Counted from the stretch's first letter, positions 34,645-42,911 are shown. The stretch: 42,911 nucleotides of DNA from Candidatus Aminicenantota bacterium (GCA_011772425.1 WVZO01000241.1:10398-53308); one strand, 5' to 3'. The notes: generated from the sequence alone by a model not told the origin. Numbers and translations: made by a program.

Positions 34645-34855
34645 TTTCCGAAAAAAAATAGAAAAATGGGAGATTCAAGAGCTATCGAACCAATTGTGTC
34701 CTTTCGGCAGGTGTGCGTGACAGGGTACGGGCACTGGTGCTATAATTTACCTTCGTTTTTAGGAGGTAAAATAAACACGATTTGCGAAAATCTGGGTTTA
34801 AATTGGGGAGCCCTTAAAAAAAGATTGATCACTTATCATTATCAGCCAATGCCAA
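34645..34855. pseudogene. Short HEAT-repeat scrap
   Basis: MGDSRAIEPI at 34666-34695 is the start of a HEAT unit like those of the gene just upstream and then loses similarity. It looks like the broken end of a HEAT gene. Confidence 0.4.
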
Positions 34856-35170
34856 GGTATAGATGGCCTATCACGGGTTTGTCGTGATATTCTAGATAAA
34901 GACCCTTTTTCCGGCAGTATGTTTATTTTTAGAAATAAACGCAAAACCACCTTAAAGATTCTCCTCTATGATGGTCAAGGGTTCTGGTTATATGTGAAGC
35001 GTCTATCCAGCGGAAGATTCAATTGGTGGCCCCAAAATGAGAAAACCCCTTCTATAAATCTCACACCTGCTCAACTCCATCTTTTGATATGGAACGGAAA
35101 TCTTCCGGATGCCCGTACGCCACTTACCGCACCCCAAAGAACTCATCTCAAAGAACCCGGTAATTGGTAG
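34856..35170 (+). pseudogene. IS66-type TnpB (Orf2) remnant
   Basis: The frame reads GIDGLSRVCRDILDKDPFSG, then FIFRNKRKTTLKILLYDGQG, VKRLSSGRFNWWP and LTPAQLHLLIW. This is the IS66 TnpB family (DMRKGIDGL...DPFSGxxFxFRN...KRLExGRFxWP). The first ~25 residues are replaced by unrelated sequence, and the neighbouring TnpA and TnpC genes are absent. It is a relic. Confidence 0.8.
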
Positions 35171-35277
35171 ATGTGAGCTATCAAGACAGATATGTCAAGA
35201 ACAGAAAGTGGGGATAGGCAAAAAAATTATAATCCGGAGCTTAGGATAGACAGGGGAATGCCCTATATGTGTTTTTT

Positions 35278-35570
35278 TTAAAGGGAAGAAATAAATCTTC
35301 CTACCAATTCCATCACCGCACTCTCTTTTCGCCAGGCCTCCTCTCCGAACTGAGCACCCAAAAATTCTGCTGAGGTAACAATAACCATGTTTAAATCATT
35401 GAGTACAAAAATCAGTTGTCCCCCATGTCCCCAGGCAAAATTATAGCGATGGGTTCCCGATGTACCGCACCACCATAAATATCCATATTCCAGTTGACGG
35501 ATGGATGATAGAATGTCAACACTATAGGTAGTGGTTGAATAGGATTTGAAATGAAATAGGTTCCAGGTAA
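35278..35570 (-). pseudogene. Beta-lactamase-family (serine hydrolase) C-terminal remnant
   Basis: The last ~85 residues read YGYLWWCGTSGTHRYNFAWG, then HGGQLIFVLNDLNMVIVTSA. This is the characteristic end of class C beta-lactamase-like serine hydrolases, with the HGGQ motif in place of KTG. The rest of the gene is missing: the open frame continues upstream only into repeat sequence (35584-35670). Confidence 0.8.
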
Positions 35571-35583
35571 ATAATCCAACATT

Positions 35584-35670
35584 AAAGTTTAAAACGCCGC
35601 GGCAGCGGCGAGAGTTTTTTGAGGCATAGGGGAAGCTCCGAATATTCATGGCAAAGCTTCCTGGGAGTAG
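35584..35670 (+). repeat. ~85-bp hairpin-bearing repeat, copy 1
   Basis: It starts AAAGTTTAAAACGCCGCGG and contains the perfect stem CGCCGC-GGCA-GCGGCG, followed by AGAGTTTTTT. It is ~92% identical to 36056-36140. Confidence 0.85.
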
Positions 35671-35699
35671 GGATGGGTGGGGAATGCCGCTAACTTAAG

Positions 35700-35862
35700 A
35701 CTAAATTCGAAGCACGAAGCACGAAATCCGAAACAAATCCAAAATTCAAATGTTCAAAATACAAAACAAAAAGAACCTGGCACGTTGGTCTTTTCTTTTG
35801 TTTTGGTCATTTGAATTTGTTTCGAATTTCGATATTCGAATTTCGGATTTATTAGCCTTAAG
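35700..35862. repeat. ~160-bp imperfect palindrome of CGAAATTCGAA-type sequence
   Basis: The left arm (ACGAAATCCGAAACAAATCC ... CAAAACAAAA) is broadly complementary to the right arm (TTTTGTTTTGGTCATTTGAA ... CGAATTTCGGATTT). The centre lies near 35785. No credible gene is inside. Confidence 0.7.
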
Positions 35863-35943
35863 TAAGTGGCATTCTTGACTATCACCTTCCCATGAAATTG
35901 TGTAGTTTCCAGTTTTATCATTTTTGTTTGGAATTTGGAATTT

Positions 35944-35975
35944 CCGGGCAAGCCCGGTCGTTCCGGCTTGCCCGG
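35944..35975. repeat. 11-bp perfect inverted repeat CCGGGCAAGCC/GGCTTGCCCGG
   Basis: The arms at 35944-35954 and 35965-35975 are fully complementary with a 10-nt loop that carries a further CGG/CCG. No T-run follows on the plus strand; its role is unknown. Confidence 0.75.
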
Positions 35976-36055
35976 GTTGTAGACAGTCAAAAAAACCAAG
36001 GAAAGTTGTAATACAAAAAATTTACAAATTTACAAGCACCGAGGCAGTTTTTTTT

Positions 36056-36140
36056 AAAGTTTAAAACGCTGCGGCAGCGGCGAGAGTTTTTTGAGGCATT
36101 GGGGAAATTCCGAATATTCATGGCAAAGCTTCCTGTGAGT
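36056..36140 (+). repeat. ~85-bp hairpin-bearing repeat, copy 2
   Basis: Same as 35584-35670. One stem base has changed (C to T) but forms a T-G pair, so the hairpin persists. Confidence 0.85.
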
Positions 36141-36182
36141 GGGGAGTAAAATTTGTGAATTCTTTGCCTGTCACTTTTTTCT

Positions 36183-36260
36183 CTATCTGAAATTTTGATG
36201 ATCGGGACCAAATATTGAGATACCCCTATCTGAAATTTTGATGACCGGGACCAAATATTG
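36183..36260 (+). repeat. Two 35-bp direct repeats
   Basis: CTATCTGAAATTTTGATG... at 36183-36217 and 36226-36260 differ at one base. A GCCTGTC-type motif follows or precedes each. The surrounding 35650-36372 has no gene. Confidence 0.85.
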
Positions 36261-36331
36261 TTATTTTTTGCCTGTCCCTTTCACTTCTTTCCCTTTCCCA
36301 CTTTTTCTTAAAAACAGAAAATATGGTAAAA

Positions 36332-36337
36332 TATAAT
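36332..36337 (+). promoter_or_regulatory. Candidate -10 box of the DUF3800 gene
   Basis: TATAAT lies 35 bases before the ATG at 36373. No good -35 box is visible. AGGAG at 36357-36361 is the ribosome site. Confidence 0.4.
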
Positions 36338-36372
36338 ATGAATAAAAAGAATGAGCAGGAGATAGAGAAAAT

Positions 36373-37020
36373 ATGTGGTATCTTTACCTTGACGAGAGTG
36401 GTGACCTTGGTTTCGACTTTGAGAGCAAGAACTCTTCAAAATATTTCACCATATGTATATTGGCTATTTACCAACGGGACAGTTTTAAGAAAATAGGAGG
36501 AGCGATAAAAAAAACCCTGTATCAAAAATTAAAAAAGGGCAAAAAAGTTTTCGGCCACGAATTGAAAGGGAGTCGAACGACTTTAGACGTAAAAAAATAT
36601 TTTTTTAGCAAAATAAAAGATTGCAAATTTGAAATATATGCCCTTACCGTGGATAAAAAACGGGTTCATAAAGGACGTTCAAAACAAAAGGAAGAGTTAT
36701 ACAATTTTATTGTCGGAGAGCTAATTGATCATATACCTTTTGAAAAAGCTTCGGAAAGAATCCAGGTTGCGGTTGACAAATGTAAAGATAAATCAAGGAG
36801 GGCTGAATTTAACAAATATATCTACCGACAATTAGAGGGAAGGATCGATGCCAAAATACCTATTAATATTGATCATCTGTCATCTCAAGTTGATCCTGTA
36901 ATTCAGGCAGTCGATTTATTTTCATGGGGAATTTTCAGAAAATATGAAAGAGACGACTTTGAGTGGTATGATTATTATAAAGACCGAATAGTATATGATG
37001 AGCAATATATCTCTAAATAA
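36373..37020 (+). CDS. DUF3800 domain protein
   Basis: The N-terminus MWYLYLDESGDLGF carries the DESGD motif (residues 7-11) that defines DUF3800, a family with a predicted RNase H-like fold. Further conserved acidic positions are FGHELKG (~62) and DPVIQAVDLFSWG (~178-190). The length of 215 residues is typical. Many DUF3800 genes are accessory and near mobile DNA or defence genes; activity has not been firmly established. It is a single gene, with repeats on the left and a structured element on the right. Confidence 0.88.
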   Translation: MWYLYLDESGDLGFDFESKNSSKYFTICILAIYQRDSFKKIGGAIKKTLYQKLKKGKKVFGHELKGSRTTLDVKKYFFSKIKDCKFEIYALTVDKKRVHKGRSKQKEELYNFIVGELIDHIPFEKASERIQVAVDKCKDKSRRAEFNKYIYRQLEGRIDAKIPINIDHLSSQVDPVIQAVDLFSWGIFRKYERDDFEWYDYYKDRIVYDEQYISK

Positions 37021-37021
37021 A

Positions 37022-37116
37022 AAAAGAGCGCGCCACCCGGAGTCGTTCTGCCAGGGCTGTAGCCAGCATATGGATGGGAACACCCTGGCCATCCGGGAAG
37101 GGCTTACCGCTCTTTT
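37022..37116. other. Nested-stem structured element downstream of the DUF3800 gene
   Basis: Three nested stems share one axis: AAAAGAGCG (37022-37030) with CGCTCTTTT (37108-37116), CCCGG (37036-37040) with CCGGG (37093-37097), and CCAGGG (37051-37056) with CCCTGG (37083-37088). On the minus strand the outer stem ends in a T7 run, so it could act as a terminator there. I do not recognise a known RNA family. Confidence 0.5.
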
Positions 37117-37216
37117 CACACCATATAATAGTATAAATACCTGATTTTGTCAACACTATTGAAAATCCTAAATCCACCGCCACCGTACGGATTGTAGGGG
37201 CAATCCTTGTGGTAAG

Positions 37217-37243
37217 TGGATTATTTACCTGGCACCTATTTCG
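37217..37243 (+). repeat. 27-bp dispersed repeat, copy 1
   Basis: TGGATTATTTACCTGGCACC followed by TATTTCG; repeated exactly at 39060-39086 and with changes at 41161-41187. Confidence 0.9.
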
Positions 37244-37274
37244 AAAAAGGAACAGTCAGAAAAAATGTTTTATT

Positions 37275-38975
37275 TCAATTCCTTTGGGGGCAACGTAATC
37301 GCGGGGGAGCCTGGTTTGGCAAACGAAACAGCCGGGTATGGAGAAGCCCATTCAAAACAGGAACATTCCCGGGAGTGATTCGTTTTTTATTGGTATTGAC
37401 AGAACCAGCATTCTCCTGGTAACCGGTAAATAAAGGTGGTTGATTATCTAGAAAGGCATCGTTCACAAGAGCGGCATAAACGTCCAGGTCGTCCCAGGAT
37501 TGACTTTTTCGCCTATCATCCCATACGGCCAGCCATAGACCTGCGGCTTGACTGTAAACCATCGCTATGGTGAATTGTGCGTCTTGAGCAGATATCAAAG
37601 TGATACCTCCAGGTGTGTCCAGGGATTGCCCATCGCCGGTAAACCGTGCAGCCATCACGTCAAAGTCATAAGAAGCACTATCCTTCAAGCGTGTCCATAC
37701 CAGGCGGAGACGGTTACTAAGGCTGTCAAAATTCCCAGACAAACCATAATCCAGGCTGAGGTCGGTGGGATGGGAGAGCCTTACCCCTTCAGTGCCCCAA
37801 CGGTGTTGGCCATCAGGTCCCAAACGATAAATGCGAAGGATATTCTCGCTTTCGTTTAGTTGATCACTAACCACTACAAAGACGCCGCCGTCATCTGCGG
37901 CGATAATGGCATCAAGCTGTTGATGCCCCCAATCACCTGTCACCACAGTACCTTCGCCCCATAAGAGTGACCCATCATCAGCCACCCGCTGCGCCACCAC
38001 ATCCAGCTCTGCATCGGTTTGCTGTGTCCAGTCATTAAAGACAATCACCGCACCACTATTTATATCGGGAACAACACCCATAAATCTGAAAGTATATCCA
38101 TTACTAGCGGCTAAATTTGTAATTTTGACGGTTTTACCGCGCTCTCCCCAGAGTTTTGTACCATCGGCGGAGAAATGCTGCCCTTCCATTATCATTGGTT
38201 GATTGGGGTCGACAAAGACATTTCGTTGATTGCGCCAGAATACCAATAGACCGCCGGTGCCATCCCTAATAGCCCGGGGAAATACTTTAAGACCAGCCTC
38301 ACCACCAGCTGTTTTACCTAAGTCACCCCATAAACGATTCCCATATGCATCCAGGTGCTGGCATTTGACTTCATCATCCCAATTTCCACTGGGATCAAAG
38401 CAGACATATACCCCTCCCGAAGAATCCGGTACCAGGGTAGGTTTTGACTGGGCTTCCCGTTGGACAGCGTCAGCAGCCACTATTCCATCACCCGGCCACA
38501 TGGGTTCACCAGTGTCATTGAAATATTGAACCAAGATTCGCCGTCCTCCGTTACCATTTTTTTGAGAGAAGGCAACAAATACGCCTGAAAAAGGATGCGC
38601 GACAATAACCGCATCCCCCTCATCGCTACGTGTGTTAGCAATTAACTTACCTCCCGGCTCGAAACAAAGTGTACCATAACGTGTAATCATTTGTAACGCA
38701 ACATCCCGCTGGGGAAATGACCCGACTTCCCAAACCACACCGAACCTACCATCAGCCAGGGTCGCTACCGACTGATTTAATTGGCAAAACTCTTCATTAT
38801 TTGTTGTTGTTGAGAGAGGAATCTCAATCATTACTTCCTCTTCCTGCTCTTCCTGGGGCACTTGACTTTCTTTACCTGGTTTGCAGCAGTCAAATACCAG
38901 GATAAAGGACACAACGAGGATTGCCAGTAACACCCTGGGAAATGTCTTTTGAAAAATAATCGCTGCAAGCCTCAT
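37275..38975 (-). CDS. Secreted beta-propeller-like protein, probable lipoprotein
   Basis: The N-terminal signal ends near FDCC, a probable but atypical lipobox. The body consists of ~45-60-residue repeats, each with a strand such as GGVFVVVSDQ and a DxxGxxLWG turn (DAYGNRLWGD, SADGTKLWGE, ADDGSLLWGE, GPDGQHRWGT). This suggests a beta-propeller. The C-terminal ~30 residues are basic and unlike the rest, so the stop may have been shifted by nearby repeat sequence. GAGGT lies five bases before the ATG. 27-bp direct repeats flank the gene on both sides. Function unknown. Confidence 0.75.
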   Translation of the reverse strand: MRLAAIIFQKTFPRVLLAILVVSFILVFDCCKPGKESQVPQEEQEEEVMIEIPLSTTTNNEEFCQLNQSVATLADGRFGVVWEVGSFPQRDVALQMITRYGTLCFEPGGKLIANTRSDEGDAVIVAHPFSGVFVAFSQKNGNGGRRILVQYFNDTGEPMWPGDGIVAADAVQREAQSKPTLVPDSSGGVYVCFDPSGNWDDEVKCQHLDAYGNRLWGDLGKTAGGEAGLKVFPRAIRDGTGGLLVFWRNQRNVFVDPNQPMIMEGQHFSADGTKLWGERGKTVKITNLAASNGYTFRFMGVVPDINSGAVIVFNDWTQQTDAELDVVAQRVADDGSLLWGEGTVVTGDWGHQQLDAIIAADDGGVFVVVSDQLNESENILRIYRLGPDGQHRWGTEGVRLSHPTDLSLDYGLSGNFDSLSNRLRLVWTRLKDSASYDFDVMAARFTGDGQSLDTPGGITLISAQDAQFTIAMVYSQAAGLWLAVWDDRRKSQSWDDLDVYAALVNDAFLDNQPPLFTGYQENAGSVNTNKKRITPGNVPVLNGLLHTRLFRLPNQAPPRLRCPQRN

Positions 38976-39059
38976 TATTTACCTCTACTATTTTTTGCTC
39001 TTATTTTAAAGTGATTATAGAACGCTGCAGATACATTGTCAATAATTACTCTATCCTGC

Positions 39060-39086
39060 TGGATTATTTACCTGGCACCTATTTCG
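39060..39086 (+). repeat. 27-bp dispersed repeat, copy 2
   Basis: Identical to 37217-37243; both are in plus orientation and bracket the propeller gene. Confidence 0.9.
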
Positions 39087-39207
39087 CTTAGCTTAATTCT
39101 GCATTCATCATAAGATTTTGACGCAGCCCCGTTCCCCTTGCCGAAGGTTCTTGAGTTTATTTTTTTTTTATGCTATAAATAACTTTCATTAATTGGATTC
39201 TTTAATA

Positions 39208-41154
39208 ATGGAGCAAGAAAATAGGAAGCAAAAACGTTTATGGTACTTAAGAATACTTTTATGCTGGATGCTGCTCTCTTTTTCATTTCAAGGGCTGTAC
39301 GGTATCTCGCAGGAAGATGGAGAACTCGTAATTATAGGCAAGATAATAAAGCTTAACTCTGAGGTTTTAAAGGAAGAACGGCCGATTTATATTTACCTTC
39401 CTGGAAATTATGAACAATCGACACAAAAATACCCGGTGGTATATCTTTTGGATGGAAAATTTCATTTCCATTCTGTCACGGGAGTTATTAAAAACCTGGA
39501 TTACGGAAGACCTATACCTGATATGATTGTGGTCGGTATTGCCAACACAAACCGGAATAGAGATTTATCGCCCCCTGCAATGAACGGAGGCGCAGAGAAT
39601 TTTATAAAATTTATCAAGACCGAATTAATACCTTTTATAGATGGCAAATATAGAACCCATCCTTACAGGATACTTATCGGACATTCGCGGGCAGGCTTGT
39701 TTACTTTACATACATTGTTGAATCACCACCAACTTTTTAATGCCTATATTTCTATTAGCCCGTCTATTCCATATGTGGAAACTCTCATCGATGACTTTAA
39801 ATTCTTTTTTAAGCATCAGGCATACTTAAATAGATATATTTACTTGACCGTAGGTTTTGAACATCCCGAAATGATGGCAAGTGCCCTGGAATTTGCCAAT
39901 ATGCTTAAATACAATGCACCTTATGGATTGGAATGGAAATATAAGTTCATGGAAAGCGGCAATCATTTTACTTCAGTGCTTACATCTACATCCGAAGGTC
40001 TTATTAATCTTTTCTCGGATATAAAACTGCCCCAATCGCTTCCTGTCGGAGGCATCGATGAGATAAAGGAGAAAAAGAATAAGTTAATAAAAAAGTATGG
40101 CTATGATATCCTGGATAAAAAAATTCCAAAAAAATCGATTGCTCAACCTCTTGCGAAATTAGATGATAAAGAAATAGTAACTGCTTCGCTGTTGTATAAT
40201 AAATTGAAGGAGACCGATGGCGATAGTTTTTATTTCGATGAAGTGGAACTTGATAACCTGGGTCATTATTGGTTGGCAAAAAAAAGGATTAAAGGAGCTG
40301 TAGAGATACTTAAACTGAATGCAGCGGCTTATCCGGACTCCTGGAACACATACAATAGCCTGGCTGCTGCTTATGACCGCAGCGGTAATAAAGAACAGGC
40401 GCTGCATAATTATAAAAAGGCACATAAAATCGATCCACAATGTAATGATTTTAATAAAAATTCCATACCCGGTAAAGTGAAAATACTTAAGCGCCTTAAA
40501 AAGGCAAACAATTATACGCAAACCATAGACCTGGGAAGAGGCTTAATGGCATATTATCCCTTTAACGGCAGTGCTAACGATGCCAGCGGTAATAAAAATC
40601 ACGGCACGGTACATGGCGCTGTTCTAACTACCGGTAAAAACGGGAAGCCCGGAAGTGCCTACCGTTTTGATGGTAAGGATGATTATATTGAGGTTGCCCA
40701 CAACCGCTCGATTAACATTTGCGATTCTCTTACCATATGCTTCCTGGTAAAGCCAGAGTCATATAAAAAATGGATGCCGTTTATATCTAAGGCAAATAAT
40801 AACGATAGGGGAGCGCAGTGGAACATCGGCTTTGGCGAATATCCATCGAAGCATTGGGCGTTTACCTTATGGTCGCTTGCCTGGAAGGTCTATGTTGCGG
40901 CAGATAATATTCCTATAGAAACCTGGTCTCATCTTGCTGTTGCTGCAGACCAATCGCTGGGAAAGGTGACTTTGTACAAAAATGGTATGCCAATCGGGCA
41001 TTGGGACGACCTGGAGCCTTTTACCGGCTCAGAATACCCTCTGCGTATAGGACGTGGGGGGCGCATTTATTTTCATGGCTCCATGGATGAAGTCAGGATT
41101 TATAATCGTGTGCTGAGCAAAGAAGAAATTCAGGCGACCGCTCGCCTAAAGTAA
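39208..41154 (+). CDS. Secreted esterase-TPR-LamG protein
   Basis: Numbering is from ATG 39208; a TTG at 39193 is also open and neither has a clear ribosome site. A signal segment lies at ~10-32. Residues ~40-280 form an alpha/beta hydrolase of the Fes/IroE-like esterase family: PVVYLLDGKFHFH, the nucleophile elbow GHSRAG (S160) and the His in ESGNHF (H253). A TPR pair follows at ~340-420 (WNTYNSLAAAYDRSGNKEQA). The C-terminal ~200 residues are a LamG/concanavalin-like domain (GLMAYYPFNGSANDASGNKN, DDYIEVAHN, DEVRIYNRVLSKEE). The likely job is hydrolysis of an ester at or outside the cell surface with carbohydrate or protein binding by LamG. Confidence 0.82.
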   Translation: MEQENRKQKRLWYLRILLCWMLLSFSFQGLYGISQEDGELVIIGKIIKLNSEVLKEERPIYIYLPGNYEQSTQKYPVVYLLDGKFHFHSVTGVIKNLDYGRPIPDMIVVGIANTNRNRDLSPPAMNGGAENFIKFIKTELIPFIDGKYRTHPYRILIGHSRAGLFTLHTLLNHHQLFNAYISISPSIPYVETLIDDFKFFFKHQAYLNRYIYLTVGFEHPEMMASALEFANMLKYNAPYGLEWKYKFMESGNHFTSVLTSTSEGLINLFSDIKLPQSLPVGGIDEIKEKKNKLIKKYGYDILDKKIPKKSIAQPLAKLDDKEIVTASLLYNKLKETDGDSFYFDEVELDNLGHYWLAKKRIKGAVEILKLNAAAYPDSWNTYNSLAAAYDRSGNKEQALHNYKKAHKIDPQCNDFNKNSIPGKVKILKRLKKANNYTQTIDLGRGLMAYYPFNGSANDASGNKNHGTVHGAVLTTGKNGKPGSAYRFDGKDDYIEVAHNRSINICDSLTICFLVKPESYKKWMPFISKANNNDRGAQWNIGFGEYPSKHWAFTLWSLAWKVYVAADNIPIETWSHLAVAADQSLGKVTLYKNGMPIGHWDDLEPFTGSEYPLRIGRGGRIYFHGSMDEVRIYNRVLSKEEIQATARLK

Positions 41155-41160
41155 AGAAAA

Positions 41161-41187
41161 TGGATTATTTACCTGGTACCTATTTCC
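41161..41187 (+). repeat. 27-bp dispersed repeat, copy 3
   Basis: TGGATTATTTACCTGGTACC followed by TATTTCC. On the minus strand it encodes the last residues and the TAA stop of the symporter. Confidence 0.9.
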
Positions 41188-42593
41188 TTAATAGGTTTCC
41201 CATGCCATGGGACCCCGGTAAATAATGATATTACAATAAATAATACTAAAGATACTAATGCGGAATACACCTCGACAGGGATACCCATCACATCCGATTT
41301 AGTAACGATACCTGCGGCAGCCACCAGTGCCCCACCTATGATGGCGGATAATGCTCCTTTTTTAGTGGCTCTTTTCCACAGGAGCCCGCCAATAACAGGT
41401 ACAAATACACTTGCTGTATACATGGTGTAAGAATATATTAAGACATCGATGATCATAGGGAGAGAAAGGGCGATAATTAAAGCAATAACTCCAAGGGTAA
41501 CGGTAGAAATCCTTGACAGTATCAATAATTGTTTTTCACTGAATTTTTTGTGGGAATGTATGATTCCCAGCCAGAGGTCTTTAATAAAATGGGAAGTCCC
41601 GGCAGTTAATAATGAATCGGCCGATGACATGATGGCAGCCAGTAATGCAACTAAAATTACAGCTCCTACACTGATAGGAAAGATTTTCTGGACAATTTTC
41701 GAGACAGCTAAGCTTCCATCGGTAAGTCCTGGAAAATAGGCTTTAGCTCCCATGCCGATAATTGCAGGAAAAATGCTGATAATAATTAAGAATATACCTC
41801 CAATTATAGAGGCTGTTTTGGCAGTGATCTCATTTTTGGCGGCAAACAATCTCTGGTAAAAGTCCTGTCCGATTAAAGTATACATAACCGTGGGAAGTAA
41901 AAGCCAGATTATACTTTTCCCGGCCATGCCAAACAGGTTAAAATAGTTGGCATCGAATGTCGTTTGAGATTTTTGCATCATTTGTTGTAAGCCTGCAAAA
42001 CCTTCCACATTACCGAGTAAGAGTGCAGTAGCAATGATAACACCAACCCCGGCGATAATTATCTGGATAAAATCCGTAATCGTAGCTGCCCAGAGTCCTC
42101 CCAGGGCAGTATAGATTATAAATATAATGGTAGCAATAACAGCGGCGGTATTACCGGTAAAGCCAAGAATAGCTAAAGCTCCTCTGGCAGCCAGTACTTG
42201 AGCGGCTAATATCCCGGTCAGTGCAATTAAGGACAGCAGCGCCCCTAAAGCCCTGACACTTTTACCGCCATACCTGTGTTCCAAATAATCAGGGACCGTA
42301 AAGAAGGATAACGTCCTGAACTTACTGGCGGTGAGAAATGCCAAAACCAACAAGCCTATCCCACAGGCGATTCCATACCAGGCACCGGACAAACCATGTT
42401 TAAAACCGTATTCTCCTCCCCCGATGACCATACCGCCGCCAAAATGAGTAGCAGCTAACGCACCTGCAGTTAATAACAGGCCCAATCGTCTTCCGGCTAA
42501 AAGGAAATCAGTCATCCCTTTTATTTTTTTATTGGCCCAATAACCGATACCCAATAGAATCAGCATATAGATGATAATCGCTGCCAGTACCAT
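41169..42593 (-). CDS. Sodium/solute symporter (SSS family)
   Basis: I chose ATG 42593 (GAGGT nine bases upstream); the frame is open to 42731 but the added N-terminus is not membrane-like. About 13 hydrophobic segments are visible. SSS hallmarks are MTDFLLAGRRLGLLLTAGAL, FGGGMVIGGGEYGFKHGLSG, the core IYTALGGLWAATITDFIQ and IMSSADSLLTAGTS. This family couples sodium entry to uptake of sugars, amino acids, proline, pantothenate or urea; the substrate cannot be read from sequence. The last residues (EIGTR) and the stop are encoded by a dispersed 27-bp repeat. It is convergent with the esterase gene. Confidence 0.9.
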   Translation of the reverse strand: MVLAAIIIYMLILLGIGYWANKKIKGMTDFLLAGRRLGLLLTAGALAATHFGGGMVIGGGEYGFKHGLSGAWYGIACGIGLLVLAFLTASKFRTLSFFTVPDYLEHRYGGKSVRALGALLSLIALTGILAAQVLAARGALAILGFTGNTAAVIATIIFIIYTALGGLWAATITDFIQIIIAGVGVIIATALLLGNVEGFAGLQQMMQKSQTTFDANYFNLFGMAGKSIIWLLLPTVMYTLIGQDFYQRLFAAKNEITAKTASIIGGIFLIIISIFPAIIGMGAKAYFPGLTDGSLAVSKIVQKIFPISVGAVILVALLAAIMSSADSLLTAGTSHFIKDLWLGIIHSHKKFSEKQLLILSRISTVTLGVIALIIALSLPMIIDVLIYSYTMYTASVFVPVIGGLLWKRATKKGALSAIIGGALVAAAGIVTKSDVMGIPVEVYSALVSLVLFIVISLFTGVPWHGKPIKEIGTR

Positions 42594-42911
42594 AAGCAAA
42601 TAACCTCTTTTCAATATGTATTGGAAATTCAAAAAATCGTTGATAATAAGGAATTTCCATCCAACCATCCTGCTTATTCCAACCGGGAATAAGGAAATGG
42701 TGGGATAAGGGAATAATAGCAATTCAGGCAATTATTTGTCAATACCCCAATACCACCAAAATCCACCGCCACTTTCCGCTTTCCTTTTCTTGGCTTCGCC
42801 AGTTACAAATTTTTAAAAATTTTTCTCGCTTGTCCCTTTCTTATTCTACTTTTAACTCTGGCATAAGTTGACTTAATCTTGCATTGCAGCATTCTAGATG
42901 TTATAATCACT
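42594..42911. other. Gene-free end of window
   Basis: No gene or clear structure is visible beyond a CCACCGCCAC-type motif also seen near 37171. Confidence 0.4.

Noticed and set aside
35754..36211. Minus-strand frames of 74-81 residues
   Set aside because: They are composed of palindromic and hairpin repeat sequence.

Overview
The window looks like a chromosomal stretch of an uncultured Gram-negative bacterium. Evidence is OmpA-type peptidoglycan-binding domains, several lipoprotein signals, and many secreted HEAT, TPR and LamG proteins. The sequence is unusually rich in dispersed repeats, palindromes and decayed transposases, as in large repeat-rich genomes of sediment lineages such as Aminicenantes/Acidobacteriota. 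No marker gene is present, so this affiliation is a weak inference. I found no rRNA, tRNA or CRISPR array by eye.

Layout. 1-2.36 kb: a 134-bp palindrome and a HEAT-repeat/zinc-ribbon protein (minus strand). 2.36-8.13 kb: a mobile-element-like block bounded by a 26-bp perfect inverted repeat. It carries a Cys-rich zinc protein, a ParB-like protein, a two-piece IS21-type transposase (HTH subunit and DDE subunit), an IstB-type AAA+ ATPase and a TOPRIM/primase-like protein. Short tandem repeats sit at several of its gene junctions. 8.15-9.55 kb: a BrnT/BrnA-like toxin-antitoxin pair between two copies of a ~130-bp sequence. The second copy is expanded into ten 42-bp units, most of them able to form a hairpin. 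9.9-12.8 kb: a frameshifted membrane protein and a kinesin-light-chain-type TPR protein. 12.8-17.3 kb: repeats, IS200 and integrase remnants, an orphan membrane protein and a DUF1016 PDDEXK nuclease.

17.3-28.05 kb: the most notable locus, a nine-gene minus-strand operon, apparently richer in G+C than its flanks. In transcription order: SBP-OmpA fusion 1, VWA lipoprotein, SBP-OmpA fusion 2, a two-TM coiled-coil protein, a PspA/IM30 (ESCRT-III-like) protein, and an ABC importer (binding protein, permease, ATPase) of the nitrate/sulfonate/urea-like class. The last gene is a tandem AAA+ ATPase whose second domain has a classical-clade pore loop. Genes overlap or nearly abut and almost all have strong Shine-Dalgarno sites. 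I propose an envelope-sensing and membrane-remodelling system: solute-binding sensors anchored to peptidoglycan, a VWA adaptor, and a PspA coat paired with its own Vps4-like AAA+ ATPase. The functional link is inference.

28-35 kb: a HEAT lipoprotein, a RAYT (REP-associated tyrosine transposase) flanked by a 17-bp inverted repeat, a TolB-N-like lipoprotein behind a good sigma-70-type promoter, a secreted HEAT protein and an IS66 TnpB remnant. 35-42.9 kb: a beta-lactamase-family remnant with an ~85-bp mobile repeat at its break, large palindromes, a DUF3800 protein, a nested-stem structured element, a beta-propeller-like lipoprotein, an esterase-TPR-LamG protein and a sodium/solute symporter. 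Three copies of a 27-bp repeat punctuate the last 5 kb, one of them supplying the stop codon of the symporter gene.
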